Origin: Aphelenchoides besseyi
Taxonomy: Eukaryota > Nematoda > Chromadorea > Rhabditida > Aphelenchoididae
DNA: 64,000 bases
Reading direction: 5' to 3'
Assembly: GCA_024699855.1 (NCBI GenBank)
Contig: JAMPIQ010000003.1
Coordinates: 6,944,001-7,008,000 of the forward strand
The translations under genes and the position numbers were made by a program. Positions 57,857-64,000 of this stretch are shown here, piece after piece; within the stretch, counting starts at the first letter, position 1, and every line of letters starts with the position of its first letter. The notes beneath the pieces are model-generated. The model was given only the letters and a program-made list of their open reading frames with translations. It made no database searches and was not told where the DNA came from.

Positions 57857-58135
57857 TTTAGAGCTCAGAATTACCACAGGAATAAGCGTTGTTGTCCACT
57901 TCGTTTCAGTCGCCTTTTATACTCACGAAGAATGAGGGCGGAGAAGCGGCGGGAAATTTCAGTCGTTCGCTCGTCGCTTCCCGAAAGTTCAGCCACTTTC
58001 TCGGCGGTTCGCGGCTCTTCGCTCCTCTTCGCGACCACTCGAACTGGCGTGTATAAAAGAAGAGAGCGAAGAGAAAGCGAACAACAAACCGAAAAGTGAA
58101 TTCAAGTATTCTTTCTGTACTTCTACTGCTCTAAA
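57857..58135. promoter_or_regulatory. Bidirectional heat-shock promoter
   Basis: Between the two divergent small heat-shock genes there is a perfect three-unit heat-shock element, TTC-CC-GAA-AG-TTC at 57978-57990, and a two-unit element GAA-AT-TTC at 57953-57960. A TATA box faces left (GTATAAAAGG on the minus strand, 57911-57922) and another faces right (TATAAAAG at 58052-58059). The layout is that of the classic nematode hsp-16 gene pairs. Confidence 0.85.
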
Positions 58136-58597
58136 ATGTCATTGCTTCCATTTGTCTTTGCTCACCCAATGGACGTCTATCGCCCTCGTCAACACTATCG
58201 TTCCTACAATCCATTCCACGAGTTGCAACAGGTCGACTCGCTCATGAACTCTGCTCTCCGTTCCATGGACAACGAAATGGCCGCCGATATTCGTTACAAC
58301 GACAAGGGCGATCTCTCGCTTCAATGTCAAACTGCCGGATTCAAACCCGAGGAGTTGAGTGTGGATGTCGAAGGCGATCGTTTGACCGTGAAGGGAAAGC
58401 ACGTGGAAAAGAAGGACGGCGAGAGTGTGGAACGTCATTTCACTCGTATGATTCGTTTGCCGAAGGAGTTGGATCAGAGCAAAATCAAGTGCGAATTGGA
58501 CGATCGCGGTCAGTTGGTTGTTTCGGTTCCGCGTGTCGAACAGATCGAAGCTCCGAAACAAAACGTTCCGATCGAGATGAAGCCAAAGGACAAGTGA
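58136..58597 (+). CDS. Small heat-shock protein (HSP20)
   Basis: An intronless gene of 153 residues from ATG 58136. The N-terminal arm is MSLLPFVFAHPMDVYRPRQH, then ADIRYNDKGDLSLQCQTAGF begins the alpha-crystallin domain, with ELSVDVEGDRLTVKGKHVEK, ESVERHFTRMIRLPKELDQS and CELDDRGQLVVSVPR. A C-terminal IxI-type NVPIEMKPKDK closes it. Codon use is strongly biased (CGT, AAG, TTG), as in highly expressed genes. It is divergent from the 57856 gene and regulated by the shared heat-shock elements. Confidence 0.95.
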   Translation: MSLLPFVFAHPMDVYRPRQHYRSYNPFHELQQVDSLMNSALRSMDNEMAADIRYNDKGDLSLQCQTAGFKPEELSVDVEGDRLTVKGKHVEKKDGESVERHFTRMIRLPKELDQSKIKCELDDRGQLVVSVPRVEQIEAPKQNVPIEMKPKDK

Positions 58598-58741
58598 TCT
58601 CACTTCTTCGTTGTCTGTAATTTGTTCTGATAAATAAACTTGTAATTTATACGTTAATGGCCACATTTGGTTGACTTAAATCGTTTGTTTATTTTGATCT
58701 CTCTATGTCGAACAATAGAAGTCTAGTGGATTTCTTGGCCT

Positions 58742-59226
58742 GTCAATCACGGAAATAAGTCCGCTTGAACGTTTCCGTCAGCAGTTGGATGCAAATTTCC
58801 GTAGATTGCGTAGAAGTGAACCAAAGCATCCAAACTGCCAAAGAAATGAATCTCCGGATTCGCAGATTTGACGTAGTACTTGAACGATCGTGACCCAGAA
58901 GCCGGATCGTTACACAACTTTCGAGCAATCGGGAAGTGCCTAAACAAGTGGTTGTGGAGCATAAACAAGCCTTAAAATGGCTTACAAATGACTACCAGCG
59001 CTGGTGCAGTAGACGATGTAGAGAGTCAACTCGCTCTTAAGATTTTCGACTGAACGTAATTTCGATGGCACTTTGTGATAAACACGGAAACTTGTAGGTT
59101 TGTTGCATTGACGAGCGGCTTCACGTGATTTCATAATTCCAATGTAAAAATCAGCCAACGATTTGTTTCCACACGCAGCAGAAGTGACGCGTTTGGAGTC
59201 CTTTCCACGAATAAACTTCTATGGGA
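58742..59226 (-). CDS. SH2-domain protein, 5' end not found
   Basis: Two exons joined by a 50-base intron encode one SH2 domain and little else: DFYIGIMKSREAARQC, SFRVYHKVPS (the FLVR-equivalent strand, Arg in S-F-R-V), SELTLYIVYCTSAGSH|LHFPIAR, then SFKYYVKSANPEIHFFGSLD and ALVHFYAIYG. SH2 domains bind phosphotyrosine. The frame upstream is open to a TAG at about 59226 with no ATG; the first in-frame ATG lies inside the domain. So a first exon is missing or the copy is a fragment. Nematodes have many small SH2 proteins, which fits, but the binding Arg is displaced relative to the usual FLVRES. Confidence 0.55.
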
Positions 59227-59359
59227 TCTTAAACTTGAGTTAATAAACTTTATTCAATGCAATGAAAAAACACGATCAAAGCACAGTATCAAATCAAGGA
59301 GAGAGAGAGCGTCGGAGATCCGTGAACGCCACTGAACTGGATAAGACGCTTTGACGCTG

Positions 59360-59650
59360 TTATGCTCGGGTTATAAGACGATCAAGTTCAGGGATTTTCT
59401 TTCTTTTTAGCGCGTCTTGCCACAGAGACGCGACACTCTTTTTCGGTAAAACTCTTTGTCGGTGATACTGTTGGCGGCGAAGTGGTCCGCGGCGAAATAG
59501 CGGCGACGAAATGTCCTGCTTGGGTCTTTTGCTGTATTTATCGGATAGCCATGTCGCGATGGCGCAAAAATCGGTGAGCGACACACCGGCGCATCCAGAG
59601 GAGGCGGGCCCTAGGATCGCCCTTTCCCAGGAATCATTTTTCTCATTCAT
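59360..59650 (-). CDS. Possible single-exon protein, unknown
   Basis: An open frame from ATG 59650 (MNEKNDSWERAILGPASSGC) of 96 codons, basic toward the end (RRGPLRRQQYHRQRVLPKKS, KRKKIPELDRLITRA). No domain recognised, no intron. It lies between the SH2 and Ariadne fragments. Weak support. Confidence 0.25.
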   Translation of the reverse strand: MNEKNDSWERAILGPASSGCAGVSLTDFCAIATWLSDKYSKRPKQDISSPLFRRGPLRRQQYHRQRVLPKKSVASLWQDALKRKKIPELDRLITRA

Positions 59651-59670
59651 AATTGTTTTTTTCCGTTAAG

Positions 59671-60200
59671 TTTTTGGTCATCCAATAAACCGCAGCTTAA
59701 TAGCGAACTTTGAGAAGCCGAACAGCCGTGAGATTAAGCGCATAGACAAGAGAGTGGTGATTTCATGTCAATTTCAGGGAGCGGAAAGTTGTCTGCGCTT
59801 AAAAGTTCGGTCAAATGACGTGCAACACTTAATTCTTCATTTACAGGCCTGTATTCAGAACGTGCATCAGTATGTTCGATCGGAGACTCGGTTTCTGCAA
59901 CGAGCATTCGACACGCTTGTCAGAAGCCGTCGAACGCTGATGTACTCGTACGTGCTCGCCTTCTACTTGGAGAAGAACAACCAGAGCATGATCTTCGAAG
60001 ACAACCAAGGAATCCTCGAAGTGACGTTTGAGATGCTCAGCGAGCTTCTGGAGCGAGAACTCGACTGCGACTTGCGCGACCTAAACCAATGGAAACAAAA
60101 AGTCCAGGACCAATCTTTTCGTCTGCAACAGCAACGAAACAACCTGATCAAGCACGTGAATGCTGGAGTCGAAAACGGCGAACTCAAATCTCGAAGCTAA
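59671..60200 (+). CDS. Ariadne C-terminal domain, no RBR upstream
   Basis: The frame reads CIQNVHQYVRSETRFLQRAF, then VRSRRTLMYSYVLAFYLEKN followed by NQSMIFEDNQGILE, and ends NNLIKHVNAGVENGELKSRS. This is the helical Ariadne domain found at the C-terminus of ARIH1-type RBR ubiquitin ligases, where it autoinhibits the RING2 cysteine. The RING1-IBR-RING2 part is not present upstream: the sequence to the left belongs to minus-strand genes. No ATG precedes the domain in frame; a short intron (59807-59844, GTTCGG to TTTACAG) is possible. So this is either a 3' fragment, a gene whose first exon I cannot see, or a stand-alone Ariadne-domain protein. Confidence 0.65.
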
Positions 60201-60324
60201 TTGTAGACTCTCACGTTCTCATTTTTTGCAATGTTTCCCAGAATAAAATAAGTATGACTTTACTGATTTGTTCGGTGATAGGGAGCTTCTGATCGAAGAT
60301 ATTTGTTCTCAATCCGCTTGTCGA

Positions 60325-60659
60325 TCATTCCAATACATTAAAACCATACAGAACCTTAATTACTGAGCTTCTGAAAGATTCTAGAGTCTCGTCAATATCA
60401 AACTTCCATGGGCAGAGAGCTTTCTGAGCATTGAAAACGATCTTGGCAGTGGGTTGCGTGTGGATGTAATCTGAAGGAAAAGACTATTGAACGAAAGAAA
60501 AAGACGAACTGTGCGCATTTCAACCTGAGTTCCTTCTTTCATACTGCACAGAAGTCTGAATAACGAAAACAAGTGATTGTGCCGAATTGGAATCACCAAT
60601 CTTATGCAAGTCAACGTCCTTACAAATCGTGTCTTGTAAACATCAGTAGAGCAAAGCAT
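60325..60659 (-). CDS. Possible small protein, unknown
   Basis: Three short exons can be joined in frame: MLCSTDVYKTRFVRTLTCIR, then SVQYERRNS, then DYIHTQPTAKIVFNAQKAL continuing CPWKFDIDETLESFRSSVIK to TGA at 60325. The last exon looks like real protein. The start (60659, or an upstream in-frame ATG) and first junction are guesses. No family recognised. Confidence 0.35.
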
Positions 60660-60743
60660 ATGGACTGGCATTTCTACAAGCCACTTTTCTTTCATCGACG
60701 TTTATTCACGAATCACACACGGAAAAGACAACCACAAGCAATC

Positions 60744-62066
60744 TCACTTCTTCTTCTTGTCGGCGCCAAATACATCGTCCTTGACTCCGGCCAACGTCTG
60801 ATAGTTGGGATCGTGTGTTGCAGCCTTGAACAAGCGGTCTCAAAGTTCCACAACAACTACCCTTACCTTGGCATCCTTGTTGTCGGGTGCTTTCGGTCCT
60901 CCGGCAGCAGCAGCTTTCTTGTCGGCGCCAAACACATCGCCCTTGACGCCGGCCAACGTTTGGTAATTGGGATCGTGAGTTCCCGCCTGAATGACCGATC
61001 AGAAGAACTGATTCAATTCAATCACCTTCGCCTCTTTGTTGTCCGGAGCTTTCGGACCATCTTTCTTCTCCGCGACTGGTGCAGCGGCCTTCTTGTCCGC
61101 TCCGAAGACATCTTGTCCCATGCCGGCCAAAGTCTGGTAGTTTGGATCGTGTGTTCCTGAAACATACGACTACTCAACAGTAGCATTCGTCAGCTAGAAA
61201 CCCGCAATTCCGCCTTGAGCCGGTACTTTCGGTCCGTCCTTCTTCTCTTCCTTCTTTTCGCCGTCTTTCTTGTCCGCTCCGAAGACATCTTGTCCCATGC
61301 CTGCCAAAGTCTAAATCCGCGTCGAATGGGCCCAATCTGCAAATGTCAAACCTGGTAGTTTGGATCGTGGGTGCCTACAAGAATTGAGCATCAGGCTGCT
61401 TCGATCTTGCGTCACTCACCGGCAATACCGCCCTGAGCCGGAGCCTTCGGTCCGTCTTTGTTCGCAGGAGCCGAAGCTGCTCCACCCGCCTTGTCCTTAC
61501 CGAAAACATCCTGACCCATTCCTGCCAACGTTTGGTAATTGGGATCATGAGTTCCTGAAAACTGAGCGTAGCCCGCAGACTCATTCGATACTACCCGCAA
61601 TTCCACCGACTGCTGGGGCTTTCGGGCCGTTATTCGCAACGGCTGGTTGAGCTGGAGCAGCTGCGGGCGCTTTCTTGTCGGCCCCAAAGACTTCAGGTCC
61701 CATTCCGGCCAATGTTTGGTAGTTCGGATCGTGAGTGCCTGAAACGGCCCCAATGAAACCAACGACCTTCAATCCACCACTCACCGGCCATTCCACCACC
61801 AGCTGGCGCCTTTGGTCCATCGACTGGTGCTGCTAAAACAATAATGCACAGTTCAATTGCGATGATTGGATCTCACGAGACGCCGCTGGGGCTGGCGAGG
61901 CGCCGTTGTTGGTATCGCCGGGCGGTTGGCTTGCACCCGTGACGGGTTGATCTCCGGGTGTCGCGCCCATTGCACTTGCGGGAACAGCTTTCGGAATTCC
62001 ACTTGGATCAGCAACATCGGGCGGATTCTCGCCGGTAGCACCGTTCTTTTTCTTCTTCAAGCTCAT
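60744..62066 (-). CDS. Six-repeat THDPNYQTLAG protein
   Basis: Start ATG 62066 (MSLKKKKNGATGENPPD), then a Pro/Ala/Gly-rich leader. Six repeats follow, each on essentially its own exon, opening with THDPNYQTLAG and running to VFGADKK or a close variant. Repeats 1-4 have LAGMG(P/Q)(E/D)VFG; repeats 5-6 have LAGVK(G/D)DVFGADKK. Between repeats lie Ala/Lys/Pro linkers (DGPKAPAQGGIAG). The chain ends ADKKKK. All introns are 36-50 bases and fall at the same phase at the repeat edge, except that one extra intron (61311-61351) splits a repeat after NYQ. No signal peptide. The repeat looks like a short ligand motif used in tandem. Function unknown. Confidence 0.8.
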
Positions 62067-63046
62067 TACATCAACGAATTCATCTGTGCACTTACACTCT
62101 TTTTGCAGTTGAGAATCACGTACGACGTTGATGCAGCGCTGAAGAGCAAACTGGTGGCTACTTGAGCACACGAAACGATCATCAGATTGTTCGGTTCCAT
62201 GGTTCAAAGCGGAGAAACGAAAAGCGACTGTTCGACACTGAAGAAGACACCCGAGTGACTGGAGGATTGAAGGAAATTGGCGGACTTGGAACCTCGTTTA
62301 TGCAAAGTCTGCAGTTTGCAGCAGAGAACAAGTTGCATCGCAGGGTTACAGGTCCACAGTTTCTGTTCACATCAACATGCGCAAAGATTGCCGTTTTCTT
62401 TGTCTGAGTTCTTGTTTCAAGAGCGATCGAATCAACGGATTGTTTTGAACTAATCAGAAAGATCAATTCAACGGTACAATTAGTCCTGACATCACTTTCA
62501 ATGAAGCTGCGACCAGAGGATCAAATCCGTTACTTCAACAGACACTCCAGAGCCCGTTGAACACTAACTGAAACGTCGTAGTCGTGAGTGGGTTCTAACA
62601 AACGGAATTAGATGCGAGTTGTGTACAAATGGACACAAACGCGGATTGAAGCTAACGATTGTTGTCTAATTGATGAATGGTTGTTGGGGTTCTTGTTCTG
62701 TACCCATTCCAAGCCACAGATCGAAGAGAGTAATCGGTTAGCCAAATTAAGTTCTCGAATTATTTCGCAGCACCCAAAACCAATCAATCTACTTAACGGT
62801 TATTCAATGGCCTTTGGATAAACAAGACTAAGTCATCGATTGTTGCTTTTCGCAATCAACTCCTTTTGGATATTTGTGGTCCACAAACGAGCACTCGTTC
62901 TCTACTATTGAGCGAAGCAATGAAGTCGACAACATCTGATTCAAACGCACTTCTATTTCGGGTCATTGAGGACTGCAAACAGTAAAAGAAATTCAGAAAT
63001 CAAAAATACGTCTTTCGTGAGCAATTAACAGATTAAACAAAAAGAT
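62067..63046. other. Spacer without a supported gene
   Basis: About 1 kb between the repeat-protein start and the tRNA. Open frames at 62162-62407 and 62182-62466 overlap on opposite strands and show no pattern. Confidence 0.4.
63039..63043 (-). terminator. RNA polymerase III terminator
   Basis: A run of five T on the minus strand, three bases past the tRNA 3' end, as expected for pol III termination. Confidence 0.75.
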
Positions 63047-63118
63047 TAGCAGCGAGTGGTTTCGATCCACCGACCTCTGGGTTATGGGCCCAGCACGCTT
63101 CCACTGCGCCACGCTGCT
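63047..63118 (-). tRNA. Initiator tRNA-Met (CAT)
   Basis: Seventy-two bases fold as a tRNA with anticodon CAT at 63086-63084. The acceptor stem is AGCAGCG/CGCTGCT. Three GC pairs flank the anticodon loop (GGGCCCATAACCC), and the T-loop is GGATCGAAACC rather than GGTTCGA. These are features of eukaryotic initiator tRNA-Met, as is the A1:T72 pair. Internal A and B boxes are present (TGGCGCAGTGG; GGATCGAAACC). Confidence 0.95.
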
Positions 63119-63324
63119 CACATTTTTCTTCGTCTCGAAACTCCCTTATATTGCTAGTTGGCTTCGATGATGGGATCCACTAGCAAGTATCGCGTGTTAG
63201 CCAATAAATTGGGAGCTTGCTAGGATCCTTCTTGCATCAAATTGCAATGGTCAATTGTTTAATCTTCGCGTTTCCCAAAGTTTATTTCTTCTCAACGCAA
63301 CCGGAACAAGAAGTGAGGTGGAGA

Positions 63325-64000
63325 TCAAGCACCGGTAGTAACACGAATGGTGGTCGGCAAACTCGAACTCTCAGACGACGGGGACATGACAGCCGGCGAC
63401 GGGCTTTCCGGAACGTACTCCTAAAACATTGGGATTACTTGATTGTGAGTTCATTCCTAAGCACCTTCAATTCGGCAATCAACTTCTTCAAAGACGAATC
63501 GCAGTTCTTGGGAGTCGGCGATCGACAACGCAACTTCAACGACTTGCAAACCACCTAAAAACGTGAGTATTGTTCGGCCGAGACAACCAACCGTTCCGTC
63601 CTTTTGAAAAACGTAGACACTGCACTTGTTGCAACCATTCGCACCAAAATTCGACCCCTTTCCCGAGCAACCGCCGACGCACGAAGGATCACAAAGCACA
63701 CATTGGGTTCCGTTCTTGTAGTAACCAGATGGACATTCCGTGGCATTGGCAGCGCAAGAGAACAGGTCGGGTTGATTGAAGATGAGAGCTTTCTGCAATC
63801 AATGGCCTAAAGTGGCAAATCGACCAATAATAACTCACGTCATTGCATTGAGTGCAACCCCAAGAAGCTTTGCCCAAACTCTGATTGCAATTGCCCGCAC
63901 ATCCCTCGTAGCAGTCGGCTGTTGCGTTCATTTCACTGGTGAACGGCAAGAGTCCTTGGTTCTTCGCGCTGTCGCGGGCACGGATCAGATCAGCGTCCAG
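63325..64000 (-). CDS. Cys-rich (furin-like/EGF-like) protein, 5' end outside window
   Basis: Exons read leftward from the window edge: LDADLIRARDSAKNQGLLPF, then ATADCYEGCAGNCNQSLGKA and WGCTQCND. After a 46-base intron come SCAANATECPSGYYKNGTQC, VLCDPSCVGGCSGKGSNF and CNKCSVYVFQKDGT. A 37-base intron leads to VVCKSLKLRCRSPTPKNCDS, and the last exon ends SSLPTTIRVTTGA (TGA at 63325). The spacing C-x3-C-x3-C and C-x2-C resembles furin-like/growth-factor-receptor Cys-rich modules. No membrane helix precedes the stop, so the product is probably secreted. The N-terminal part lies beyond base 64000. Confidence 0.7.

Noticed and set aside
58139..58666. 175-codon minus-strand open frame
   Set aside because: It is the antisense shadow of the plus-strand small heat-shock gene, with no start context or motif.
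62182..62466. 94-codon minus-strand frame upstream of the repeat gene
   Set aside because: It overlaps an equally open plus-strand frame, lacks a motif, and has no join to the exon at 62066.
1..64000. Transposons, CRISPR arrays, rRNA genes or viral insertions
   Set aside because: None was seen: no reverse transcriptase, integrase or transposase motif, no regularly spaced direct repeats, and no rRNA core sequence. The only tandem repeats are the coding repeats at 60744-62066.

Overview
The window is compact eukaryotic DNA and almost certainly from a nematode. Three lines of evidence point there. Most introns are only 36-60 bases, with GT/AG ends and a TTTCAG or TTTTAG acceptor. Several genes carry such an acceptor directly before the first ATG, as expected for spliced-leader trans-splicing. 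The gene set includes nematode hallmarks: a major sperm protein (MSP) domain, a MUT-7-type exonuclease, a lips-type class 2 lipase, a ShKT domain, an SQV-2-type galactosyltransferase and a head-to-head pair of small heat-shock genes. The species cannot be fixed from the sequence. About 40 genes fill both strands. No transposon, rRNA or CRISPR array was seen, and there is one tRNA gene.

Left part (1-15 kb): an SLC26 anion transporter (minus strand, running off the left edge), an unknown acidic protein, and a likely operon of mitochondrial ribosomal protein L47, Mediator subunit 11 and mitochondrial pyruvate carrier 1. A gene-poor stretch (6.1-9.9 kb) carries a weak gene and a two-copy dispersed repeat. 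Next come a secreted protein joining a ShKT domain to a nitrobindin-like barrel, a secreted class 2 lipase, and an unknown protein.

Middle (15-37 kb): a very large secreted/membrane protein with EGF, three TIL, several DOMON, mucin-like, SEA and transmembrane parts. It is followed by a minus-strand run IMMP2L, coiled-coil protein, unknown protein; then a small secreted helical protein and a large unknown protein. A second minus-strand run follows: NECAP, UBE2J2, B3GALT6, PIGW. All four of its products act at the endoplasmic reticulum, Golgi or endocytic membranes.

Right part (37-64 kb): Fizzy-related/Cdh1 (plus) followed by ribosomal protein SA and a small membrane protein; a MUT-7/EXD3-like 3'-5' exonuclease (minus); a membrane protein and an MSP-domain protein back to back; several unrecognised nematode-style genes; mitochondrial ribosomal protein L41 divergent from Mediator subunit 27; small membrane and secreted proteins; a divergent pair of intronless small heat-shock genes sharing a promoter with heat-shock elements; an SH2 domain and an Ariadne C-terminal domain, each without a visible start; a protein of six exon-encoded repeats; an initiator tRNA-Met; and a Cys-rich secreted protein running off the right edge.

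Exon joins were inferred by eye from reading frame, splice-site sequence and family conservation, so spans are firmer than individual junctions.
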